Assembly: GCA_012799255.1 (NCBI GenBank)
Contig: JAAZLQ010000116.1
Coordinates: forward strand, 1 to 23,284
From: Bacillota bacterium
Lineage (GTDB): Bacteria; Bacillota_G; Limnochordia; DTU010
Length of the DNA stretch: 23,284 bases
Direction: 5' to 3'
Both the position numbers and the translations under genes were made by a program. Shown here piece by piece: positions 1-6,328 of the stretch. The notes beneath the pieces were generated by a model that saw nothing but the letters and a program-made list of their open reading frames with translations, was not told the origin of the DNA and did no database searches. Every line of letters begins with the position of its first letter. Within the stretch, counting starts at the first letter, position 1.

Positions 1-1065
1 GCGGCCCTTAATAATCCTGGCACGTGCCTGCTTCTTCCGAACTTGGACCAGAATTTCTGAATCTGCTTTTGCATACTCTAGCTTCACATAGCCCATCCCA
101 ATAGGATGATCAAGAGTTGGCGAATGGGTACCGCTGGTTACAACCCCAATTTCCTCGCCCTCGAGATTGAGCAATGGATAACCTTGCCGGGGAATACCTT
201 TATCGATCATGGTAAAAGCAATCAGCCTCCGCTCAACTCCATCAGCTTTTTGCTTTTGCAGTGCCTCTTTGCCGATAAACGTATCCTTATCAAACTTAAT
301 AAAGCGACTCAAACCGGCTTCTAGGGGCGTAGTCTCTTCGCTAATGTCATTACCATAAAGAGGCATACGAGCTTCTAAGCGCAAGGTATCCCGGGCACCC
401 AAACCAATGGGCTTCACTCCAAACTTTTCGCCTTGCTGCAAAAAACGATCCCATAACTGCTCAGCAAGGGCATTGGGGAAATAGAGTTCAAAACCGTCTT
501 CGCCCGTATAACCTGTGCGCGATAGCAGTACCTTTTCTCCCGCGTATGTAGGTTCGATGAAGGTATAGTTTTTCAAATCATCAACCGAAAGACCCAAAAC
601 CTCCTCAACTAAAGGAGCGGATTGTGGCCCTTGAATTGCAATTAAGGTCAGCTCCCCGCTGAGATCCACCAATGAAGTATCCGACTGAAGATGTTGCTCA
701 ATCCAGGCATAATCCTTGGCCGCATTTGCCGCGTTCACCACTAGTAAAAAGCCTGTTGCAGTCCTATACACGAGGATATCATCGATGATCCCTCCATCGG
801 GGGTGGTGAGAAAGGTATATTGAATTTCGCCCTCCTCCAGCTGGCTGGCATCATTTGTGGATACGAGATTCATAGTCTTTAGAGCACCTGGACCACTCAG
901 TTCAAACTCACCCATATGGGTTAGATCAAAAACTCCGACCTTGGAACGGACTGTATTATGTTCCTCCACCAGCCCAGTGTACTGCACTGGCATTTCCCAA
1001 CCGGCATAATCAACCATTTTGGCCCCTATGGCACGGTGCCTTTGGGTTAATGGTGTTTGTTTCAA
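1..1065 (-). CDS. gcvT: Aminomethyltransferase (glycine cleavage system T protein), 3' end cut by window edge
   Basis: The product is the T protein of the glycine cleavage system, which takes the aminomethyl group from lipoyl-GcvH, releases ammonia and gives methylene-tetrahydrofolate in the cytoplasm. The frame is open from about 1083 to the window edge. The reading includes the family's N-terminal pattern (TPLTQRH, then DYAGWEMPVQY, VFDLTHMGEF), DGGIIDDILVYR, RTGYTGEDGFELY, LGARDTLRLEA and a C-terminal end at QARARIIKGR. About 355 codons are present and only a few C-terminal residues should be missing, judging by the usual length near 362. I chose the TTG at 1063-1065 because a strong GGAGGGAGAGGGG ribosome site lies just upstream and the protein then starts LKQTPL as in B. 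subtilis. The in-frame ATG at 1081-1083 lacks a ribosome site. Other gcv genes are not visible. Confidence 0.95.
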   Translation of the reverse strand, partial: MKQTPLTQRHRAIGAKMVDYAGWEMPVQYTGLVEEHNTVRSKVGVFDLTHMGEFELSGPGALKTMNLVSTNDASQLEEGEIQYTFLTTPDGGIIDDILVYRTATGFLLVVNAANAAKDYAWIEQHLQSDTSLVDLSGELTLIAIQGPQSAPLVEEVLGLSVDDLKNYTFIEPTYAGEKVLLSRTGYTGEDGFELYFPNALAEQLWDRFLQQGEKFGVKPIGLGARDTLRLEARMPLYGNDISEETTPLEAGLSRFIKFDKDTFIGKEALQKQKADGVERRLIAFTMIDKGIPRQGYPLLNLEGEEIGVVTSGTHSPTLDHPIGMGYVKLEYAKADSEILVQVRKKQARARIIKGR

Positions 1066-1097
1066 CTTCCCCTCTCCCTCCATTGTATTTTCTTTAC

Positions 1098-1106
1098 ATC
1101 ATATCA
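1098..1106 (-). promoter_or_regulatory. Candidate extended -10 promoter for gcvT
   Basis: Read on the minus strand, TGATATGAT gives an extended -10 (TGn followed by TATGAT, five of six consensus bases), about 20 bases before the gcvT ribosome site. No good -35 hexamer is seen at 17-18 bases, so this rests on the extended -10 alone. Confidence 0.3.
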
Positions 1107-1138
1107 ACATTGCTTCTCCACTAAAAACAAGTTTCCTT

Positions 1139-1167
1139 CTGTCACCTTTTTCAGCCTCATGGATAAT
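1139..1167 (+). promoter_or_regulatory. Candidate sigma-A promoter for a small transcription unit
   Basis: CTGTCA (1139-1144) and GATAAT (1162-1167) are separated by 17 bases. Each is an imperfect match to the sigma-A hexamers (four and five of six). It points to the 27-codon frame at 1207, with its ribosome site AAGGGGGA at 1193-1200. Confidence 0.35.
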
Positions 1168-1206
1168 ATAAAGGGCAACTATCGGATCAGATAAGGGGGA
1201 TGTGTC

Positions 1207-1290
1207 GTGAATTTGTTGAAAAAGGTTCTTGATCCGTTTTTGAAAGCTCGACGCAAGACCATGATCCTGATCTGGAAACGCCGTCGCTAG
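1207..1290 (+). CDS. Possible small cationic peptide, 27 residues, unknown function
   Basis: A GTG-started frame of 27 codons ends at TAG 1288-1290. The peptide begins MNLLKKVLDPFLKARRK and ends ILIWKRRR. It is strongly basic with hydrophobic residues spaced as in an amphipathic helix. Support comes from context: a good ribosome site AAGGGGGA six bases before the GTG, a promoter-like pair upstream, and a hairpin with a short T run overlapping its end. It lies opposite to both neighbours (gcvT and the TPR gene are on the minus strand). I do not recognise a family. It could be a chance frame, as short frames are common; a minus-strand frame overlaps it but has no ribosome site. No function is assigned. 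Confidence 0.4.
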   Translation: MNLLKKVLDPFLKARRKTMILIWKRRR

Positions 1291-1301
1291 CAGGGCGTTT
1301 T
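1276..1301 (+). terminator. Weak intrinsic terminator candidate after the small frame
   Basis: AAACGCC (1276-1282) pairs with GGCGTTT (1294-1300) across an 11-base loop, and the T run 1298-1301 follows. The stem overlaps the last codons of the small frame. The T run is short, so termination would be partial. Confidence 0.3.
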
Positions 1302-1308
1302 CCAAAAG

Positions 1309-1353
1309 TTATACACAGTATCCACAGACCCTGTGGATAACTATGTGGATATT
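1309..1353. promoter_or_regulatory. DnaA-box cluster remote from oriC
   Basis: Four DnaA-box sequences lie in 45 bases: TTATACACA (1309-1317, plus), GTATCCACA (1318-1326, plus, one mismatch), TTATCCACA read on the minus strand (1332-1340, perfect), and TGTGGATAT (1345-1353, one mismatch on the minus strand). The middle pair forms an inverted repeat TATCCACAG/CTGTGGATA with a three-base gap. The cluster starts 18 bases after the small frame and touches the TPR gene stop codon. B. subtilis has similar origin-distal clusters that bind DnaA. Binding here is inferred. Confidence 0.7.
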
Positions 1354-1879
1354 ACCTGTTGAGCAAATAAAATAGGACGAGCACGATAACTGCAATCACT
1401 GTCCAACCAACGCGCACAACTCTTCGATTCTTTGGATTAGTACTAACCTCTCTACGCAGTCTCTGGCGCTCAGACTTAGCTGCCTGCTTCAGCAAATCGA
1501 CCCCTTTCCCAATATCCCCACTTTTTCGGTATAGCACACCTAAATTATGGGTCGCGGTGGGATTATCGGGGTCCAAGAACAATGCTCTCTCATAGGCCGC
1601 TTTAGCCCGATCAGTCCAGCCTCGCTCTGCATATATGTTACCCAAATTTGAATGTGCACTAGCCAAATTTGGGTCAATTGCCAAGGCTTCGTTGAAACAA
1701 TCCTCAGCTTGCCGTAGATCGTTACGTCTAGCAAATACTACACCAAGCTTGTTCATTGCCTGAGCATGGCGGGGATCCATTTCTATTACTTTTTTTAGGA
1801 CTTGCTCAGCTTCATCCAAATCCCATTCTTCTAATAGGTCCAAGGCCTGACCATATAATTCATCGATGTGAGGAGTCAC
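1352..1879 (-). CDS. Tail-anchored tetratricopeptide repeat protein
   Basis: About 175 residues. Residues 5 to about 140 are tandem TPR units with the usual pattern (for example AMNKLGVVFARRNDLRQAEDCFNEALAIDP, shown here only in part: AEDCFNEALAIDPN, AKAAYERALFLDPDN, THNLGVLYRKSGD). A basic linker (SERQRLRREV to KNRRVVR) precedes one C-terminal membrane segment, WTVIAVIVLVLFYLL, ending in NR. The protein should sit on the cytoplasmic face, held by its tail, and probably acts as a protein-binding scaffold. Partner and role are unknown. I chose GTG at 1877-1879 because AAGGAG (in the minus reading) lies nine bases before it; the ATG at 1886-1888 directly abuts that site. It is monocistronic, with a promoter overlapping a hairpin behind the YkvI-type gene. 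Confidence 0.85.
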   Translation of the reverse strand: MTPHIDELYGQALDLLEEWDLDEAEQVLKKVIEMDPRHAQAMNKLGVVFARRNDLRQAEDCFNEALAIDPNLASAHSNLGNIYAERGWTDRAKAAYERALFLDPDNPTATHNLGVLYRKSGDIGKGVDLLKQAAKSERQRLRREVSTNPKNRRVVRVGWTVIAVIVLVLFYLLNR

Positions 1880-1913
1880 CGGAGCCATCTCCTTAACGTT
1901 GTAATGTGCTTCT

Positions 1914-1943
1914 ATTATACATAAAATGGCTTCTAAAAGCCAA
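1914..1943 (-). promoter_or_regulatory. Candidate sigma-A promoter for the TPR gene, overlapping a hairpin
   Basis: In the minus reading, TTGGCT (1938-1943) and a perfect TATAAT (1914-1919) are 18 bases apart. The -35 overlaps a hairpin TGGCTT/AAGCCA (1927-1942) followed by TTTTAT, which could act as a weak terminator for the upstream membrane protein gene. Confidence 0.5.
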
Positions 1944-1945
1944 CC

Positions 1946-2917
1946 CTACGTCATTGACTCCCGTAGCAAGTTGGCCACTATCCAAAGCCCGGCTAGACCA
2001 AGGAGAGGATAGGCTACGCGAATCAAATTTGCGAAGCCAAAATATGAAAGGATCACTCCCACCGCAACCACAGCAATGCTGGCCAGCGCCCACGAGATAC
2101 TCCTAACTTGAGTAATCCTACTTACCAAAGCTAAAGAGTTGGCCACCGCAGTCGTGTACATTGCTACCAACAACATCAACTTATAGAGGACTCTACCAAT
2201 CTGCCCACCGTTCGTTAATAAATGTACAAGCGGGAATGGACCTTGTAACTGTTCTTTTGTCAAGGTACTAAGGGCTAAATAGAGTACGAGCATGCAAACC
2301 CCTAGCATTACGCTCCCCAAGAAAGCCAATTGCCAACGCTCTTTTGAAGTCTTTAAGTGTTGATGACTACTGGCTAAAACCGCAATAGCAAACCCCAAGT
2401 TATAACAAGCGTAGAGGGTGCCGGCCTCCAAAGCCCCTACTGGACTTGAGCCTGGCCTAGTAAACCCTACAACACCTAAACGATGGATAGCCATAACTAA
2501 GAGCACTACAACCAAAAAGGGAGCAAGCCAACCGCTTACCTTTAATACCCCTTGAACACCGCCATATAAGGCCACAAATACCATAAAGGCCGAACCAATT
2601 CTAAAGAAGAACTCTGCCAGTGAAGTTTCCCCTATAGCCCCAAGTCCAGCAAACATGACACTTACACCTACAATCAAAAATAAGGCATAGAGCAAATCCA
2701 AGAGGACACTTAGTTTTGGATCTATCACCGCTAAGAACTGGCTATAGGAAGAGACGCCATGCTTTGCGCAGAACTGAAGGGCCAATCCTGTCCCTACAAA
2801 TAGCAACAACACTGCAAGGCAGATTCCCATCAGGCCAGCCAGGCCATACTTAACAAAGAACACCGTCAACTCTTGACCAGAAGCGAACCCTGCCCCAATC
2901 ATTCCTGACACGTACAA
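1946..2917 (-). CDS. ykvI: YkvI-type multi-pass membrane protein (COG3949), probable transporter
   Basis: About 323 residues, mostly hydrophobic, with roughly nine to ten membrane segments. The hallmark GAGFASGQE near the N terminus is followed by FFVKYGLAGL. Later segments include LLDLLYALFLIVGVSVMFAG and ISWALASIAVVAVGVILSYFG. The family is related to amino-acid and cation symporters, but its substrate is unknown. The start is uncertain. TTG at 2915-2917 has a poor ribosome site. The frame stays open upstream and reads SGRLWTAIGLYVSGMIGAGF, matching the family's usual first membrane segment. A CTG at 2945-2947 follows a strong AAGGGGGGG site, so the protein may start there. The gene is divergent from yyaC. 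Confidence 0.85.
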   Translation of the reverse strand: MYVSGMIGAGFASGQELTVFFVKYGLAGLMGICLAVLLLFVGTGLALQFCAKHGVSSYSQFLAVIDPKLSVLLDLLYALFLIVGVSVMFAGLGAIGETSLAEFFFRIGSAFMVFVALYGGVQGVLKVSGWLAPFLVVVLLVMAIHRLGVVGFTRPGSSPVGALEAGTLYACYNLGFAIAVLASSHQHLKTSKERWQLAFLGSVMLGVCMLVLYLALSTLTKEQLQGPFPLVHLLTNGGQIGRVLYKLMLLVAMYTTAVANSLALVSRITQVRSISWALASIAVVAVGVILSYFGFANLIRVAYPLLGLAGLWIVANLLRESMT

Positions 2918-3019
2918 TCCGATTGCCGTCCATAACCGCCCGCTCAGAACACCACCCCCCCTTCAAACTCTATTCCAAAAGAGAGTTTTAGATGAATCTG
3001 GAAAAGTGGACAGGTTTAT

Positions 3020-3049
3020 GCATAAATCTAAGACAAGGGCCATACACTA
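3020..3049 (+). promoter_or_regulatory. Tentative forespore-type promoter for yyaC
   Basis: GCATA (3020-3024) and CATACACTA (3041-3049) are 16 bases apart, loosely like sigma-F/sigma-G sites. In B. subtilis yyaC belongs to the forespore regulon. The match is weak and no sigma-A pair was better. Confidence 0.2.
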
Positions 3050-3079
3050 AGGTAACTAAGGCATAGCTGGAGGTGCATT

Positions 3080-3676
3080 ATGTGTCTTGAATCTGATGTG
3101 ATAGGACGGGCGCATTGGAGCGATCCGCTCTCCGCAGCTCACCTAGCTGTCTCTTTGGCCTCCTTACCCTTACGTCCCCACGTGGATATTGTCTGTGTTG
3201 GTACGGATCGCTCCACCGGTGATTCGCTCGGTCCCTTTATTGGGTCAGCATTACTAAAACAACAAGAAAAGGGGATCTTACCTGGACATGTAGCGATTCA
3301 TGGGACAATTCACGAACCTGTCCACGCACTAAACCTATCCGAAACCATCGCACACATTAACCAGCAAAACCGGAAAAGTACCATCATTGCGATTGATGCG
3401 TGCCTCGGCAGAGTAAAAAACATCGGATATATTTCCATTAAGCGAGGACCTTTACATCCAGGTACAGGTGTTAATAAGCAGCTTCCATCAGTCGGGCACT
3501 ACCATATAATCGGTGTAGTCAACGCGGCGGGTTTCATGGAACATGTGGTACTACAAAACACCCGCCTTAGCCTTGTGCTTCAGATGGCTGATGTAATTTC
3601 TGAGGCTCTCACCCTTTGTTTTGGCAATCATCCATCGAGGGCAGAAGTTGCTCTGGGTCCTTTGCACTCCATTTAG
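3080..3676 (+). CDS. yyaC: YyaC, GPR-like sporulation protein (DUF1256)
   Basis: 198 residues. The core carries DIVCVGTDRSTGDSLGP (about residues 35-51), a later acidic strand IIAIDACLG (about 103-111), GPLHPGTGVNKQLPSVG, and a C-terminal helix. This is the DUF1256/YyaC fold, which is related to the germination protease GPR that degrades small acid-soluble spore proteins. The exact substrate of YyaC is not settled. It starts at ATG 3080 after TGGAGGTG. It lies just before parB, tail to tail, as in B. subtilis, and is one of the few genes here that run against the fork. Its stop codon is one base from the first parS site. Its presence indicates an endospore former. Confidence 0.9.
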   Translation: MCLESDVIGRAHWSDPLSAAHLAVSLASLPLRPHVDIVCVGTDRSTGDSLGPFIGSALLKQQEKGILPGHVAIHGTIHEPVHALNLSETIAHINQQNRKSTIIAIDACLGRVKNIGYISIKRGPLHPGTGVNKQLPSVGHYHIIGVVNAAGFMEHVVLQNTRLSLVLQMADVISEALTLCFGNHPSRAEVALGPLHSI

Positions 3677-3677
3677 A

Positions 3678-3693
3678 TGTTCCACGTGGAACA
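3678..3693. promoter_or_regulatory. parS: parS site 1 (ParB nucleation site)
   Basis: TGTTCCACGTGGAACA is a perfect 16-bp palindrome and fits the bacterial parS consensus TGTTNCACGTGNAACA. It begins one base after the yyaC stop codon. Confidence 0.92.
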
Positions 3694-3705
3694 CTGCTAT
3701 GAATA

Positions 3706-3739
3706 ATAACAGAGTGTTCCACGTGGAACACTCTGTTAT
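3706..3739. promoter_or_regulatory. parS: parS site 2 inside a 34-bp perfect palindrome; possible bidirectional terminator
   Basis: The 16-bp parS TGTTCCACGTGGAACA is at 3715-3730, centre to centre 37 bases from site 1. Nine more bases pair on each side (ATAACAGAG and CTCTGTTAT), giving a perfect 34-bp palindrome that also covers the parB stop codon (3736-3738). In RNA it would form a 17-bp stem after parB and after yyaC. The base runs after the stem are only moderately T rich, so a terminator role is an inference. Confidence 0.88.
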
Positions 3740-4575
3740 AGTGTAGAGATTAGGTCCAACAGACGTTCTAATTCCTCATCCGAATAGTATTCGATAGATA
3801 TTTTCCCGACTCCCTTTTTGTAACTGACAGACACCTTTGTACCGAAGCGTCTCTGCAAGTCAGCTTCCAGTTCCGCTAGTTCGGGGCTCTTCATCTTCAA
3901 TGTTCTACGTGGAACATTCTTAGTCTTTTTCAGTAAATCCTCTAACTGCCTGACACTCAAATCCTCTTTAACAACCTTCTGGGCAAGCTCGCGCCTTTTT
4001 GTCTTATTAGTCACACTCAAAAGAACTTTCGCATGACCAGTAGACAACAACCCTTTTTGGAGCATTTCCCGTTCTTGCTCATCTAAATTAAGTAAACGGA
4101 GAGAGTTTGCTACCGATGGTCGTTTTTTCCCAACAGCCTCGGCCACCTGGGCTTGGGTAAAACCAAATTCCGTAATCAAACGTTGATATCCCTCTGCCTC
4201 TTCAACCGGATCCAGGTTTTCCCGCTGCAGGTTCTCAATCAGCGCTACTTGCATCATTTCCAGATCTTCGAATTCCCGAAGCAAGGCAGGTACTTCTTTT
4301 AGTCCGGCAAGACGAGCGGCTCTAACTCGCCGCTCACCGGCAACCAGTTGATATGCCTTACCCCATTTCCGGACGATTACCGGTTCCAAAAGCCCGAACT
4401 GTTTAATAGAATCTGCCAGTTCCTCTAGCTTCTCAGGGTCAAAATGTTGCCTAGGTTGAAAGGGATTTGCTTCGATGAGATCCAACGAAATTCCCTGAAC
4501 TCCTGTACCAACCGACTCTTCTTCAATTTCAGGTATTAAGGCCCTGAGGCCCTTTCCCAATCTTTGTGTGCTCAT
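3736..4575 (-). CDS. parB: Chromosome partitioning protein ParB (Spo0J)
   Basis: 279 residues. ParB binds parS, slides as a CTP-dependent clamp and loads SMC to separate sister origins. The order is: N-terminal [10 protein letters not shown] (ParA contact), CTPase region with GERRVRA (80-86) and [15 protein letters not shown] (114-128), helix-turn-helix about 140-162 ([18 protein letters not shown]), then a linker and C-terminal dimerisation domain. The four positions known to separate ParB from Noc specificity read R152, S158, N163 and G180; R and G are ParB-like. The start ATG overlaps the parA stop by four bases (ATGA), suggesting coupled translation. The gene contains a near-parS sequence at 3901-3916. 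Confidence 0.97.
   Translation of the reverse strand: MSTQRLGKGLRALIPEIEEESVGTGVQGISLDLIEANPFQPRQHFDPEKLEELADSIKQFGLLEPVIVRKWGKAYQLVAGERRVRAARLAGLKEVPALLREFEDLEMMQVALIENLQRENLDPVEEAEGYQRLITEFGFTQAQVAEAVGKKRPSVANSLRLLNLDEQEREMLQKGLLSTGHAKVLLSVTNKTKRRELAQKVVKEDLSVRQLEDLLKKTKNVPRRTLKMKSPELAELEADLQRRFGTKVSVSYKKGVGKISIEYYSDEELERLLDLISTL
3901..3916. promoter_or_regulatory. parS: Near-parS site inside parB
   Basis: TGTTCTACGTGGAACA differs from the two intergenic sites at one base, which breaks the palindrome within the CACGTG core. B. subtilis also has a parS inside its parB gene. Confidence 0.7.
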
Positions 4576-5336
4576 GAATCTAAGACCTCCTGGGCTAAGC
4601 TTGCATAGGCTTCTGCACCCTTACTTTTTGGATCATAAAGGGCAATCGGTTGTCCAAAACTGGGTGCCTCCCCGAGGCGAACATTACGGGGAATAACAGA
4701 CTTATACACCCGTACAGTGTTTTGGAAGTAAGTCTGCACATCTTCTATAACCTGTTGAGAGAGATTGGTTCGCACATCGTACATCGTCATTACCACACCT
4801 TCCCATTCTAAAGCTGGATTGAGATGTTCCTGTACCATTGCAATTGTGCTTACCAGTTGGCTTAACCCTTCCAAGGCGTAATACTCGCACTGGATAGGCA
4901 CTAACACAGAGTCCGCTGCAGTAAGCCCGTTTACAGTTAGCAATCCAAGGGAAGGGGGAGCATCAATTACGATGTAATCATAGCGATCTCTAACCAGCTC
5001 TAGGGCTTTTTTCAAGCGGAACTCCCGAGACAAGGTGGAAACCAATTCTATCTCCGCTCCAGCCAGATCAATAGTGGCGGGAGCCACGTGGAAGTTCTCA
5101 ATGGCAGTAGGTTCAATGATCCGCTCAATCTTGTCGCCATCAATCAAAACAGAATACATACAACGGGTAACCTGGCGCTTATCCACACCTACTCCGCTAG
5201 AGGCATTACCTTGCGGATCAATATCTACCAGCAATACCCGTTTTTCCGCCAAGGCCAAATATGCGCCTAAGTTTACAGCTGTAGTACTCTTCCCGACCCC
5301 ACCCTTTTGATTTATTATTGCAATCACTTTAGCCAT
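4572..5336 (-). CDS. soj: Chromosome partitioning ATPase ParA (Soj)
   Basis: 254 residues. The protein is the Walker-type ATPase partner of ParB; in B. subtilis Soj also controls DnaA activity. The deviant Walker A KGGVGKST is at residues 11-18, followed by DIDPQGNASSG, the switch strand DYIVIDAPPSLG and QCEYYALEGLSQL. I chose ATG 5334-5336, giving MAKVIAIINQ, with GGGGGTGA a few bases upstream. The longer open frame upstream is not needed. It overlaps noc by eight bases and parB by four, so the three genes form one tight operon. A perfect DnaA-box sequence falls inside the gene at 5179-5187. Confidence 0.97.
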   Translation of the reverse strand: MAKVIAIINQKGGVGKSTTAVNLGAYLALAEKRVLLVDIDPQGNASSGVGVDKRQVTRCMYSVLIDGDKIERIIEPTAIENFHVAPATIDLAGAEIELVSTLSREFRLKKALELVRDRYDYIVIDAPPSLGLLTVNGLTAADSVLVPIQCEYYALEGLSQLVSTIAMVQEHLNPALEWEGVVMTMYDVRTNLSQQVIEDVQTYFQNTVRVYKSVIPRNVRLGEAPSFGQPIALYDPKSKGAEAYASLAQEVLDS

Positions 5337-6210
5337 TAGATTCACCCCCATGTCTCTTTTCAACTCGAACAAGCACCTCATAGGCCTCGTCATCTTCTCT
5401 CTCATCCATAGTCACAACGAGCCCGCTCGATTGCAGGGTGTTAATGAGCTGGCGAACACTATTAGAGAAGAGGCGCAAGTCTTTTATAACTAGTTTCTGG
5501 CTACCTTTCCGCTGCCCATCCTTTTTCTTGGGCTTCTCTAGTGATCCCACGATAGAGTTCACCAATTCTTCAGTCTGGGCGACGCTAAGTTCTTGTTCAA
5601 TTATCTGTGCTAATACGGACAGTTGATCATCAACGGTCTTCAATTTCAAAAGAGCTCGGGCATGCCTTTCGCTCAACATTTCCCGGGAAATAACCTCCCG
5701 AACCTGAACTGGTAGTTTAAGTAACCTAATTTTATTTGCCACATTGGCCTGACTAATACCTAACCGAGTTGCCAAATCATCTTGGGTTAGGTCAAACTCT
5801 GTAAGCAGCCGCTGATACCCTTCGGCAATTTCAAAAACATGCAAATCTGCTCGTTGAAGGTTCTCAATTAAAGCTAACTCCGCGGCCTCCTTATCTTCTA
5901 CATTCCGTATGATGGCAGGAATCACTTCCCAACCAAGACTCTTGCATGCGCGTAGTCGACGTTCACCCACAATCAACTCATAACCCACGTTGGCTTTGCG
6001 TAGCATAACGGGTTGAAGCAGACCATGAACTTTAATTGATTCTGCTAATTCGGCAAGTGCATTCTCATCAAATTCCTGCCTGGGCTGATATTTCCCAACT
6101 TTGATCAGTTCGATCGGAACCGATTCAATCTTTTCGCTCCAACTATCGGTCTCAAGCTCTTGCAGTCCTTCGCTGCGCTTTCGGTTTAATAGAACTTCCG
6201 TTAGCTTCAT
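5329..6210 (-). CDS. noc: Nucleoid occlusion protein Noc (ParB family)
   Basis: 293 residues. Noc binds dispersed sites, spreads, and tethers DNA to the membrane to block division over the nucleoid. The N terminus MKLTEVLLNRKR could form the amphipathic membrane helix. ParB-family boxes follow: YQPRQEFDENALAELAESI, GERRLRA (82-88), ENLQRADLHVFEIAE (116-130), a helix-turn-helix at about 142-163, and the C-terminal KDLRLFSNSVRQLINTLQ pattern. The four specificity positions read Q154, K160, K165 and R182, the known Noc set (QKKR), against R/T/A/G in ParB. A Noc-binding site lies inside the gene. It starts at ATG 6208-6210 with GAGGTGAGGG upstream and its own promoter. Confidence 0.95.
   Translation of the reverse strand: MKLTEVLLNRKRSEGLQELETDSWSEKIESVPIELIKVGKYQPRQEFDENALAELAESIKVHGLLQPVMLRKANVGYELIVGERRLRACKSLGWEVIPAIIRNVEDKEAAELALIENLQRADLHVFEIAEGYQRLLTEFDLTQDDLATRLGISQANVANKIRLLKLPVQVREVISREMLSERHARALLKLKTVDDQLSVLAQIIEQELSVAQTEELVNSIVGSLEKPKKKDGQRKGSQKLVIKDLRLFSNSVRQLINTLQSSGLVVTMDEREDDEAYEVLVRVEKRHGGESNG
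5678..5691. promoter_or_regulatory. Noc-binding site (NBS) inside noc
   Basis: ATTTCCCGGGAAAT is a perfect palindrome and equals the published Noc consensus. It is in noc codons for VISREM. A chance 14-base exact match is expected about 0.0001 times in a window this size. Confidence 0.85.
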
Positions 6211-6229
6211 ACCCTCACCTCACTAAGCA

Positions 6230-6258
6230 ATATTAGTTACTTCTGTATGGAGAGTTAA
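6230..6258 (-). promoter_or_regulatory. Candidate promoter of the noc-soj-parB operon
   Basis: In the minus reading, TTAACT (6253-6258) and TAATAT (6230-6235) are 17 bases apart, each four of six consensus. They lie between the rsmG terminator and the noc ribosome site. Confidence 0.4.
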
Positions 6259-6284
6259 GTTCCTTCCATTGGAAAATGGAGAAA

Positions 6285-6314
6285 CAAAAAAGAGCTCTGG
6301 GGACTCAGAACTCT
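6285..6314 (-). terminator. Intrinsic terminator of the mnmE-mnmG-rsmG operon
   Basis: In the minus reading, AGAGTTCTG pairs with CAGAGCTCT (nine pairs, one G-U) across a six-base loop, followed by a run of six T. It lies 15 bases after the rsmG stop. Confidence 0.88.
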
Positions 6315-6328
6315 TTCTGGTAATTTTA

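Noticed and set aside
106..324. Plus-strand frame of 72 codons inside gcvT
   Set aside because: It lies opposite a clear gcvT reading and has no ribosome site.
1099..1305. Minus-strand frame of 68 codons between gcvT and the TPR gene
   Set aside because: Its TTG start has no ribosome site, the product has no recognisable features, and it lies over the better supported plus-strand small frame and into the DnaA-box cluster side.
1066..1351. Possible glycine riboswitch in the leader of gcvT
   Set aside because: I looked for the conserved GGAGAG and CGAAGGGGCAA-type elements in the minus reading. Only a loose GAAAAAGG...GAAGGAAAC stretch is present, without the paired stems.
5083..5098. parS-like sequence in soj around CCACGTGGAA
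   Set aside because: Only 11 of 16 positions match and the outer arms are not symmetric; it is near chance level for a CACGTG core.
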